From positions 1 through 64,000 of the forward strand of contig JAPTHN010000250.1 of assembly GCA_026936325.1 (NCBI GenBank): DNA of 64,000 nucleotides. Reading direction: 5' to 3'. Below the pieces are notes generated by a model. The model made no database searches. It saw nothing but the letters and a program-made list of their open reading frames with translations, and was not told the DNA's origin. Shown here one piece after another: positions 1-10,589 of this stretch. The position numbers and the translations under genes are program-made. Every line of letters begins with the position of its first letter. Position 1 is the stretch's first letter. Source of the DNA: Platynereis dumerilii. Its lineage: Eukaryota; Annelida; Polychaeta; Phyllodocida; Nereididae.

Positions 1-3000
1 GCAAAAGATCCTCAATGGGCGCAGAAGTACAAAGATCAAATAGAGGATATGTTGCAGAGAGGTGTTGCTCGGAAACTTTCCTTTGAGGAGGTGAAATCTT
101 GGGAGGGGCCCAAGTTTTTCATAAGTCATTTAGCTGTCAGCAATCCAAAGTCCCTTTCCACTCCTGTTCGGATAGTGTTTAATTCTAGCCAGGTTTGTCA
201 TGGTGTCTCGCTCAACAGTGCATTGGCAAAGGGACCAGATGGCTACATGAATAATCTTCTGGGACTTTTGTTGCGGTGGAGAGAGGAACCTGTAGCGGTT
301 GTTGGTGATATTAAGAAAATGTTCCATTCGGTCAAGTTAGAGTTGCTTGAACAACATTGTCATCGGTTTTTGTGGAGAGATTTAGATGGTTCACGTATTC
401 CAGATGTGTACATAATGCTTCGTGTAAATATGGGGGATACGCCTGCTCCAGCCATTTGTACAGAGGCTCTCTACAAAACTGCAGAGATGTTTGGTGACAG
501 TTCTCCGGAAGCGGCTCGCATGATTCTCAAGTCAACTTATGTGGATGATGTTGTTGATTCTTTTTCTGATCGGGAAACTGCCAGAAGTATTGTTGAGAAG
601 GCTGAGCATATTCTTAGTTGTGGTGGCTTTCGAATTAAATGTTGGCTCTTCAGTGGTGAAAGTGAGGTGAGTTCTGAGTTGAAAAGTGATGGAACGAGCA
701 CTAGAGTCTTAGGAGTTGATTGGGATTCTGAGAGAGATACAATCGTTTTCAAACGGTTGTAAACTTTTCCCCAAAAAGGCGAGGGAATAGAACTGGTGTT
801 AATCTTGACTGTGGAGGAAATCCTGAGTCATTACCTCCGACTTCACTCGTCGCTCTGTCTTAGAACAAGTCATGTCCATATTCGATCCACTGGGTTTGCT
901 GAGTCCATTTACGCTGGTTGCAAAGTTGTATCAGAGAGAAAGTTGGGCCCTAAAGCTTGGTTGGGATGACCCCTTTCCTTCTGAAATGTACAGGAAGTGG
1001 GTTTCTTTCTTTAAGAAGTTGTTCGAATTGAGTAGCATTGTGTTCGACAGGAAACTTCATCCTGAAGAGGCTGTGGGAAAGCCATGGCTCATTCTGCTGT
1101 CAGATGCTAGTGACCTTGCCTATGGTTTTGCTGCATATGTCGTTGGCAATTGAACCCTGGCAAGTACTGGTGTAGACTTATGGTGGCTAAGAGTAGGATT
1201 GCTCCAATGAGAAAACTGAGTACTCCTCAGATGGAGTTAAATGCGGCAGTGCTGTCTGCTCGAGGTCGAAAGGTCATTGAGAAGGAATCTAGATTTGAGT
1301 TCGAGAGAGTCTTGCATCTGGTAGATTCAGAAACTGTTCTCAACATGTTACATAAGACTAGCACGAGGTTCAAGGTCTTTGAGGAGTTCGCGTCGGAGAG
1401 ATACAAGCTTCAACAAATGGTGATATGTCAGATTGGGCATGGTTGGCAGGCAAGAAAAACACTGCTGATTGGCTGACTCGTGGTAAAGATCCGAGTGAAC
1501 TAGTGGCATCCTCAGATTGGTTTCGAGGTCCGAGTGTTTTGTATGAGGAGATCGATGACTGGGGTATCAAATTTGGTTCACAACAGGATAATAAAAGTCT
1601 GCCTGGAGAAAAGAGAATTGCTGTTGTGTCGGTTGCTTGTTCAAGTGAGAGGCTCGTTGATTATGAAAGGTTCAGTGATTATCGCAAAGTACGTTGGCTG
1701 GTAGCGAGGCTTTTGGGTATCGCAAAGTCAAAATCTTTCAAAGGTGGTCGCAGTTCCTTTGTTATTCCCAAATCGTTGTATGATGCTGATAAGCTGATTG
1801 TCAAGGATGCTCAAAAATCTCTTGTAGAAGAGTTGAGTAAGAAGAATGGAAGCTTCAAAGCTTTGAATCCAGTCTTGGACTCATCTGGTGTTTGGATCAT
1901 TGGTAACGCTTGGGCCAGAAAAATCCTATGACTCCTGAAGGCGATGCACAAGCTCTATTACCAACTGGTCATGTTGTCACGCGGCTGCTAATGAGAGATG
2001 CTCATGTAGCTAGCTTTCATAGAGGTCGAGATGCTACCCTTGCAAGGTTCCGGGGCAAGTACTGGACCCCACATGGTAGTAAGGTAGCTTGGTCTATTAG
2101 AAATGCTTGTCAGTTGTGTAAGTGAGGGAGGTTAGACTCTTGGAGCAGGAAATGGGTAATTTGCCCGAGTCGAGAGCCAAACCAGCACCCCCCTTCACTT
2201 ATGTGATGCTAGATCTTTTTGGGCCATTCAAAATCCGTGGTGAGGTTCAGAAACGTACCTCTGGCAAAGGATATGGTGTCATATTTACAGATATGACCAT
2301 GAGGGCAGTTCATATTGAAGGAATCTTTGGGTATGACACAGACTCGTTTTTGTTGGCTTTCAGTCGCTTTGTTTCTGTTAGAGGTTGGCCTGAAAAAGTG
2401 TACAGTGACACGGGCTCCCAGTTGGTCAGTGTAGATAAAGAGCTGAGGGATGCTTGGTCAAAGTTGGATCATACTCGTCTCTCAAAGGATGGTGCTGAAA
2501 ATGGTCTACAGTGGGTATTTGGACCTGCTGATGCTCCATGGTACCAAGGTGCTGTGGAATCTTTAATCAAGTCTGTCAAGCGAGCCTTCACATTTGCATT
2601 TCATGGTAAAAGGTTTTCATCTTCAGAATTCTTGAGTGTGTGCTATGAAATCGCCAATGTCTTGAATGAGAGACCAATTGGCTCCTTGCCAAGTTTAGAT
2701 GCAGAAATCAGTGTGCTCACACCAAACTGTCTGCTTATGGGAAGGGCAACTGCACAAAATCCTGGGGGTTGGCAACCAACACTCAGCATTTAAACCAATT
2801 TAGTCTTGTGCAGAACATCTCCAATATTTTCTGGGAAAAATGGTGTGAGTTGTGTGCGCCTGCTCTTGTCATTCAGAGTAAGTGGCACACAACAAATCGA
2901 AATCTAAAAACTGGAGATGTAGTTATTGTGGCAGATAATATGTTTTCAGAGGTCAATATAGGGTTGCAAAAGTCAACCAAGTGTTCCCTGGCAAAGATGG

Positions 3001-3137
3001 CAAAGTTCGAAAGGTCACAGTAATCTACAAAAACTTCAAAGTTGGTGAAAAGTTTGACAAGTATACTGGTGCGCCAGATACTGAGGTTTCTCGCAGTGTA
3101 CATAAATTAGCTTTATTGGTTCCGGTTGATCAACAAA
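1..3137 (+). mobile_element. BEL/Pao LTR retrotransposon, pol fossil (5' part outside window)
   Basis: Translated plus-strand segments carry the pol parts of a BEL/Pao element in the usual order. Reverse transcriptase lies at roughly 50-800, with the palm motif YVDD. An RNase H-like region lies at roughly 870-1500. The integrase zinc-binding region is near 1900-2130 and the integrase core near 2150-2750, with the phrase LDLFGPFKIRG typical of BEL/Pao. A C-terminal integrase extension follows to about 3137. Gag, protease and the 5' LTR would lie to the left, outside the window. The copy is broken, with about five interruptions of the reading frame, so it is an old inactive fossil. Family assignment is confident from domain order and integrase wording. 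Age is judged only from the decay. Confidence 0.9.
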
Positions 3138-3418
3138 ACTGAATGTTATTTATTTATTTATTTGTGTGATCATCCGATATGTGTTCATTTTAATTCTACT
3201 TTTAAAAATATTGTTCTGTGATAAAAACTTTTTAAAAAAAGGAAAAAAAAAGAAAAGCTTTTTCTGTATTGTTCATATGAGTTATAATTCATTGATATTG
3301 TATACTGTTTATTTTATTTATTGTGTGTGCATGTCAAATTTCAATTCATAAAAATTGTGAATGTTATGTAAAGTAAATTGCTGACAATTGTAATTGCAGC
3401 AACATGCGTCCCTCCGGT

Positions 3419-4242
3419 GTGTTGGAATGTATGCTCTTTTTGCTATTCAGTGGTTTATTTCTTGCATTGACACCAGGTGGCAGTAAATTAGATTTTTATT
3501 GTAAAAGCTCCACCTTGTGGCAGTAATGCTCAGTTCCCTCCAAAATTGTGAAGCTCAGTCACTCTTCATCTGAAAGCCAGAGTGTCAACTGCTTTTAGCA
3601 TTTATGCTGCACTTCTACTGATATCTGATATGAATTGACACTGATTTAACTGGATTTTATCTGAACTGTGATACTGGATTTTAGCAATGTAAGTGAATTT
3701 ATTTATAATTTATTTCTTGTATAGAATTTACTTCGATTATTTTCTGGTATGAATCACTTGTAATACTAGATTGTTTCAACTCAGATTGTTTCAACTTTGT
3801 TGCACAACTATGTGATAATTTCAGTTTATCTATGTTAATTATATTATGAGTTAGCATATTTGTAAGACTTACTTGTAATTATTTTAGGGAACCTGAACCT
3901 GAAGCCAAACTTATCTGAACTTATCTGGTTGTTGGGGAGGACCAATAGTACATCTGGTCACAATTGTAAGTTGTTAATAATTGAATTAATTAGTTTATTA
4001 TTTTATACTATTTGTCATTTCATTTTAGTTGTGACTTATATGTTGGTTCTTATATTTTCTGTTTGTTTCCATTTTTAGGGAACCATACATTCATTTGTTC
4101 ATCGTTTGAATATTACGAAATAAAGAATGATGCGTATCAACTGACTTCGTCCTCCATTCCAATAAAGTCAGGCAGTCCATACCAATTTTTCCCATGAACC
4201 GGACTTACTTATACTATGAAGTAGAACCCTTTGTGTTTTTAC
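3419..4242 (+). repeat. Candidate 3' LTR of the BEL/Pao fossil
   Basis: The segment starts TGTTGGAATG and ends GTGTTTTTACA, the TG...CA form expected of an LTR. It lies about 280 bases beyond the end of pol and has an AATAAA polyadenylation hexamer near 4159. No second LTR is available in the window for comparison, so the borders are a guess from form and position only. Confidence 0.4.
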
Positions 4243-4711
4243 ATTAACCTGCAGTGGGGCCGAAAGGCACCATGATGAAAGATAGTGTTGCAACTTGTAC
4301 ATCTGAAACACATGCACACTATTTTAATGGATGGTCGCTGTAAATGGTTTTTATAAGTGTTGTAGAGTTAGACTGTCTAACTTAGACAGACAGCTAATGC
4401 CAACATATAATGATTTTATGGCAAGTGGCTGTCGGTGTGGCCCATGAACCCCCATTATATCAAGTTATTTAATAAAATTGAGGTTTGTTGGCCAGAAGGA
4501 ATAATTGATGCAGTGGGCTCAAAAGGAACACTATTGCACATGATTGACCTGGATGGCAAAAAAAAACCTTTACATTGTAGAAGGCCTGTATTCAAATTTC
4601 AAACCAAGAATTAACATTGATAGTCAAGGAAGGTGCAAACACAAATACAGAAAGAATTGTCTAATTCTTGCAATAGAAGTTCTACTATCTTGTCCTGCTG
4701 AATTTAACCTG
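4243..4711. other. No recognised feature
   Basis: About 470 bases of AT-rich sequence between the candidate LTR and the 3' end of LINE A. No convincing reading frame, terminal repeat or RNA gene was seen. Confidence 0.5.
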
Positions 4712-5293
4712 TAAATATATATATATATACGTTTTTATTGACATAAAAGCAAGGTCACATTTGACCAAAATGTCAGATACAAACAGTAAACATGGTACAG
4801 GTAAAAACAAGAACAGGTTCCAGTACTAACACACTAATACCTAATACTTCATCTACTAATAATAACTATTAATAATAATATCACATTATCTTTATATATA
4901 TATACAAGAGAGCATCATCATATCAATCACAGTCTATTAAATTGGATATCACACAATTTAGCACTTATGCGGTTTTAGTACCATAGTACATAACATAGCA
5001 CCTTTAAACAATGAAGGATACATATATACTTAAGTTCAATGCCACATCACAAAATCAAAGTATTTACAGCATAAAGTAAACTCTATTCATCTGATAAGTT
5101 TTGCAACTGAGTAAACATTCTTGAATTATAGAAATCTACATGTATGTATACATCAAATATACAAGCTGCATACACATTAAAATAAACAAGTTACAACACT
5201 TTACTCATGCAGGCTGGCCACATGCAAGACAATGTGTTAGTGCCATTGGCCACCCAGACTTGTGGATAGATACCTATACATTATAACTTTACA

Positions 5294-8200
5294 CTAAGTG
5301 CTATTATCTGTTTTATTGACAATATTTAAGAATTTACCTAAAGCAAAGTTTATATCAGATGCTTTACTTGTTATAATTTCAATAAACTGCACTTGAGTGC
5401 TTAACACTGCAAAGTTTTCTATCAATTTTGATGCTGCGTCTAAAAGTTCTACCCTGTCATTTTTCCAATAATCACAAATCATGAGACAATGATATTCATC
5501 TTCAACTAGTCCTAATGAGCATCTTTTACAAAACCTCTCATCCGCAGGGACATAAGGTCGTTAATGTCTCCCTAGTTCTATCTTTAAATTGTGAGAGCTT
5601 AATCTAAAGCGGGCTATACTGCGATATATATACTTAGGAAAGTTTAGATTTAAATATGGTTCAAGTCGCAGATCTGTTTTGAATAATTTGTATGTTCTTA
5701 GCTTAGGATTTTTCATACTATCATTTATTTCAGCTAGCATATTTTCGCCAGCTTTTGTAAATAGGAGTGAAGTAATTTTATTGGGCCTTAGTTCAAAGTT
5801 AGTCACTCCCAAATCAGTAAACACATGATGTATTTTAGACAACCAACAAGGCGAGTTTTTAGCTTTTAGTGTTACTTGTATGTCATAACATTCACTCAGT
5901 AACTTTGGACAATTACCTGTCTTTAGTCTGTGCCAATAATTAATTGCAGCAGCTTGCTGCCTGTATAATAGGTGGAACCGACCAGTGTCTGCTAAGATAG
6001 CTACTGTAGAAGTCTGACTTCTGACCCCAAGCATATTTTTGAGAAATTTCAATTGTATTTTTTCCAGAATATCATTTTGTTTACATGTGAACCAAATTTC
6101 ACTGTGGTATTCTAAAATAGGCAGAATATGTGTATCGAACATTTTAAGACTTAGATTTGGTGAAAGATATCCAACAGTAGATCTGATTCTTTCTTTCAGG
6201 GCATGCATGGCTTTTTGAGCTTGTGATGCTAAGTGTTCATACATCAAGCCATGAGTTTTGCGATTATTACTAATTATATGACCTAAATATTTATATGAAT
6301 CTACGACTTCAAGTATTTCATTGTCAATTGCAAACTGTTGCTCAGCATTACTAGCTCTATGTCTTACACCAGGTGGGATAATCATCACTTTACTCTTTTG
6401 TGAGTTGATAAGTAAATGCCATTTTCTGCAATATCTTGCCAGATTGTCTAAGAGAACTTGCATGCCAGCGGCACTCTCCGAAATAAGTACTAAATCGTCA
6501 GCGTAAAGCAAATGAGTAAATGTTGTGTTATTTATAGTAAGACCCTGATCTTGATCAAAATACTCTCCCATATCAGAAAGGAACAAATTAAACAATTTTG
6601 GGCTGATAATCCCTCCTTGAAGGACTCCATATGTGCTTTCTATCTTTGAACCAAGCTGCCCTTCCCATCTAACTTTAGCACTGGATTTAGAGAACAGGCT
6701 TCGAATAATATTTAAAAGTTTTCCACAATAACCTTGTTTAATAAGTTTGTAGTACATGAATGTTCGATTGATAAAGTCAAATGCTTTTGAGAAATCCGCA
6801 AAAGTGATATAAAGAGGTTTCTTTTTTGACATTTGGTAAGAGATTAGTGTATCTAGGATAAATACATTATCGCTAGTCCTACAGCCTTTGCAAAAGCCAA
6901 ATTGGTTTGGATCACTAGAGTTTGAAGCTTCTGTTTGAAAGACGAGCCTTTTATTTATAATCGATTCGAATATTTTACCCATACATGCCATTAAAGTCAG
7001 TTTACGATAATTGTCAGGTTCACTGCGATTGCCCTTTTTATGCAAAGGCTGAATAATACCTTCGGACCATTTCTCAGGATATACACCTTTATCCCATATA
7101 TAATTAAAGAGAACTGTCAATGGTTCGACCATAAAATCTGATAAATATTTATAAAATTCATTACTGATACCATCAATCCCAGGTGCTTTACCAAGTTTCA
7201 GATTCTTTAATTCAATACCTACTTCATAGGTAGTAATAGGTGCATCAGTCATAACTGAGTCCGTATTGGAAGAATTGTCATAACTTTGCATGTAATCTTC
7301 GATTTCTCTTAAGAACTCAACATCAAATTTTAGATAAGCATCATCAGGCGGACATTGAATACTTTTAAAATATGTTTCGAAAGACTCAAGGGAAATTGAA
7401 CCAGTTATAGAACTTGATGCGTTTTTCTTTAACCTATCCCAATATTTCCAATATTCTGTTGGATTGTTACTTTGCATCTCACACAGGTTATCTCTTATAT
7501 TATTTTGATACTGTCTCTTTTTCTTTTGTGTCATGGCTCTATATTCCTTTTTTAACTTACAATAGTGATTGAGATTACTTTCTACACTGAGGTCATTATT
7601 TTTAGAGAAATCATTTACATTACGTTTTAAGGTTTTGCATTCATCATCAAACCATTCATTTTTAGGAAACTTGTCTCCCAGAGACTTTTGATATTTCCTT
7701 TTAAAGTTTTTTGAAATAGCAGTGTCTACCAGAGAGTATATGCTGGATATGACAGCTTCCACTCCGTTATCAGATACAACGTTGTTAATAAATTCATCAT
7801 GTAATGATCCACAAAGATTGCTATTTAGAGAGCTAATAAGATTAGATGCCTTATCCTTATCAAATACATATCTGAAGAATTTAGCATGAGTAGTGTGCTG
7901 TATTTCCATTTTAGGAAGAGTCTGTCTCCTCAATGTAAGTTGAAGGGAGAAAATCAATGGCCTGTGGTCAGAATCTGAGTTAAGCGGATCAATGAAAAAT
8001 TTTGATAATTTTCTAAAACAATAAGGGTCACATATCAGATAATCAATTAAGCTTTTCCCATTGGCTGTATAGCAAGTACACATTCCAGTGGTACTGTTGA
8101 AATAACCATTGATTATTCGCATATCAGTAGATTTACATAATTCTAATAGTTCTCTACCATATTCGTTTACTTTGGTATCCTCAGAGCTTCGGACATGATC

Positions 8201-8327
8201 AGGAAATTCCTCGGATAAATCGTTACAAAATTTATTGGCAAAGTTCTGACTGTCCTTGCCAGCAATTGATAGAAAATCAGGATGATTGCCTGTTCTAGCA
8301 TTGAAATCCCCACTAATAATAACATTA
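5294..8327 (-). pseudogene. LINE A ORF2, endonuclease second half, reverse transcriptase and C-terminal domain
   Basis: This continues the endonuclease with IISGDFNARTGNH (catalytic Asp) and SDHRPLIFSLQ (catalytic His). A linker of about 180 residues follows, then a reverse transcriptase with KAPGIDGISNEFY, FADFSKAFD, YGVLQGGIISP and the active-site YADDLVLI. The C-terminal region ends with FCKRCSLGLVEDEYH, a Cys/His motif found at the end of many animal LINE ORF2 proteins. The frame is open except for one in-frame TAA near 5561, between GRH and RPYVP, which probably replaces a glutamine codon. That stop removes only the last roughly 90 residues. Apart from it and the LINE C insertion, the ORF is clean, pointing to fairly recent activity. 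Function: target-primed reverse transcription of its own RNA. Confidence 0.9.
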
Positions 8328-9641
8328 TTAGCCTCGATTGCCAATGCATCGATTCGGCAAGGCCATATCCCTGATGAGTGGAAGCTGTCAGACACAGTGC
8401 CCTTGCCCAAAGTATCCCCAGCTTTAACAATTGAATCTGACTTACGACCTATCTCCATTACAAGTGTGGCAGCAAAGGCAGTCGAGTACTTCCCTGTGAA
8501 ATTCATGAATAACTCCGTGAGAGATGTCGTTGACCCCAATCAGTTTGGAGGAATTCAGGGATCCTCAACATCAATGGCTTTAATTAAAATCATCAATTAT
8601 ATTGCCAAAGAAACTGATGACTCGTTCAACTCTGTTCGCATGCTGCTTTGTGACTTTTCTAAGGCCTTCGATTTGGTCGACCACACACTTTTGATCAACA
8701 AATTTGCCAATTTAGGAGTGCACAATTCTCTGACTAAATGGACCGCCAATTTTTTAAGAAACAGGACACAGAGAGTCAAAGTTGGAAATTTCAGATCGGA
8801 TACATTGACAATGAATGCTGGCTGCCCCCAGGGCACCCTTTTGGGCCCTCTTGCCTTTGTGTCCTACATAAATGACCTGCGACCCCCTGAACCTGTCACA
8901 ACAATAAAGTATGTGGACGACACCACAATCCTACATACTTGTGGCCAAGGAGACACGGGCCAACCGCTCAATGAAGTCCTGCAATACTTGAACGACTGGG
9001 CTGAGGAGAATATGATGCGCTTCAATGTCCAAAAAACCAAGGAGATGGTGTTCAACTTCTCTCGAAATGGTAATGCAGCACCACCAAAGTTACTACTGAA
9101 TGGCATTGAGGTGGAGCAAGTATCAACATCGAAGATACTGGGTGTTGTACTTCAGTCCGACCTGAAATGGAATGCCCATGTTACCATGATAACCAGGAAA
9201 GCTAACAAGAGGCTTTACCTCCTTCGACTGTGCAAAAGAGCTGGGGTAAAGTCATCAGATCTTGTCACAATCTACACAAGCCTCGTTAGATCTGTTCTTG
9301 AGTACTGTTGTGTTGTTTGGCACACCTCCCTCCCCAGATACCTACACGATGAGCTCGAACGCCTCCAAAAACGTGCACTGGCTATTATATACCCGCAGTG
9401 CGACTATGACCTTTGCCTTCAAAAAACAAGTTTGACGTCTCTATTTGAAAGAAGGGAGTTGCAATGCAAGAAGTTGATGTCTGAGATGCTGAACGAATCT
9501 CACAAATTACATGACCTCCTGCCTGATTCCAGAAACGTGTCTTACAATTTGCGACAGCCAGTGTCTTTGAACAGTATAAGTGCACGTACACAAAGGTATT
9601 TTAATACCTTTGTGCCCTACTCCTGCAGACATTTTACCTGA
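8328..9641 (+). CDS. LINE C partial reverse transcriptase
   Basis: This 5'-truncated frame has no start of its own. The open frame upstream of 8328 belongs to the antisense of LINE A. It carries the RT fingers and palm: HIPDEWKLSDTVPLPKV, SDLRPISITSVAAK, CDFSKAFDLVDH, GCPQGTLLGPLAF and YVDDTTIL (VDD in place of ADD). The C-terminal thumb region has YCCVVWHTSLPRYLHDELE, followed by a stop and about 180 bases of 3' UTR. The wording fits the jockey/CR1/L2 superfamily. I do not assign the clade. The frame has no internal stop, so the insertion is young relative to its host element. Confidence 0.85.
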   Translation, partial: LASIANASIRQGHIPDEWKLSDTVPLPKVSPALTIESDLRPISITSVAAKAVEYFPVKFMNNSVRDVVDPNQFGGIQGSSTSMALIKIINYIAKETDDSFNSVRMLLCDFSKAFDLVDHTLLINKFANLGVHNSLTKWTANFLRNRTQRVKVGNFRSDTLTMNAGCPQGTLLGPLAFVSYINDLRPPEPVTTIKYVDDTTILHTCGQGDTGQPLNEVLQYLNDWAEENMMRFNVQKTKEMVFNFSRNGNAAPPKLLLNGIEVEQVSTSKILGVVLQSDLKWNAHVTMITRKANKRLYLLRLCKRAGVKSSDLVTIYTSLVRSVLEYCCVVWHTSLPRYLHDELERLQKRALAIIYPQCDYDLCLQKTSLTSLFERRELQCKKLMSEMLNESHKLHDLLPDSRNVSYNLRQPVSLNSISARTQRYFNTFVPYSCRHFT

Positions 9642-9819
9642 CTTTTTTTTTTAGATTAATAATTGTATATAAATTTTTTTCTTTTTTTATTATTAAATAT
9701 TTTATCATTCTATATTTATCATTCTATTTTACATGTTTTTAAATCTTATAGACATATTGTACTCCTTAATTCAACATTTTGTGTCTTTGTATACTCTTTG
9801 TTGCTAATAAATATATATT
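8328..9819 (+). mobile_element. LINE C: 5'-truncated LINE inserted in LINE A
   Basis: The insert lies between two copies of ACATTA (8322-8327 and 9820-9825). Removing it with one copy joins LINE A's endonuclease across GNVIISGDFN without a frame change, so both borders are well supported. The 3' end is AT-rich, ending in TAATAAATATATATT. It lies in the opposite orientation to LINE A and lacks everything upstream of the middle of its reverse transcriptase. Confidence 0.92.
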
Positions 9820-9825
9820 ACATTA

Positions 9826-10589
9826 CCAAGGCTGCTAAAATGAGTTATGTCATCTTGTAATAAATGAAAGGCATTATTGTCTTGAAAACTGGAAATAGTT
9901 GAAGTAGAGTCTAATGGAGGAATGTAGACACAACCTATATAGATGTCATGTTCACTAATTTGTTTAACTTTAAGCCATACCACAAAGTCTGAGTTTTTAG
10001 CGACCGATACAGTTCCCTCTTTTACAAAGCAACTGCGAATCAGTATTCCTACACCCCCTGCAGGTTTCCTAGCACGTGAATGTTGAAATTTCCTTTGGAA
10101 ATGTATAAATTCAAAATCCTTTACAATCGGCTTGAAAGTATCAAGTTTCATTGTTTCAAGAAATATCACTGCGTCATATTTGCTGATATAGCTTACAAAT
10201 TCTTGGCCATTCAGTTTATCGCCTAAGCCATTTATATTCCAGACCATAATTTGCAAATCTTTATGAATATTCTCATTAATGATTTCCGAATTCTGAGCTT
10301 GACAAAGATTATCTGAATGGTTTTGTTGGTCATTGCTATGTTCATTTACGGGATCAACAACAATCAACATACTACCATTTAAGTGAACAATGTCATTTTC
10401 ACAATTTTGACTAGGCTTTGTTGCATTAACATCTACAGTACCATTAATTCCTACATAATCATCATCTGTAACAGTATCATTTACGTTCACAGAATTATTG
10501 GCTATAACAGCTAAATCAAATTCACTAGCACAATTATTGAAATTACGCAATCCACAAGACAACTGGGTGGCTGGCAGAACACTAAACAC
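9826..10589 (-). CDS. LINE A ORF2, N-terminal part (endonuclease first half)
   Basis: The frame opens inside the last codons of ORF1, just after an in-frame TGA, and has no ATG until about 10370. A polar leader of about 110 residues precedes the apurinic-type endonuclease. That domain begins at IMVWNINGLGDKL and continues through VIFLETMKLD (catalytic Glu) and ARKPAGGVGILIRS to CVYIPP. The frame breaks off at GNV, exactly where LINE C is inserted, and the remaining endonuclease starts at 8327 in the same reading frame. Translation could need reinitiation at the 10370 ATG or a +1 shift in the 14-nt overlap with ORF1. Neither can be decided here. The endonuclease would nick target DNA to prime reverse transcription. 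Confidence 0.85.

Noticed and set aside
8328-8539. Minus-strand continuation of LINE A's large open frame beyond 8327
   Set aside because: It is the antisense of the inserted LINE C. The true endonuclease continues at 9826.
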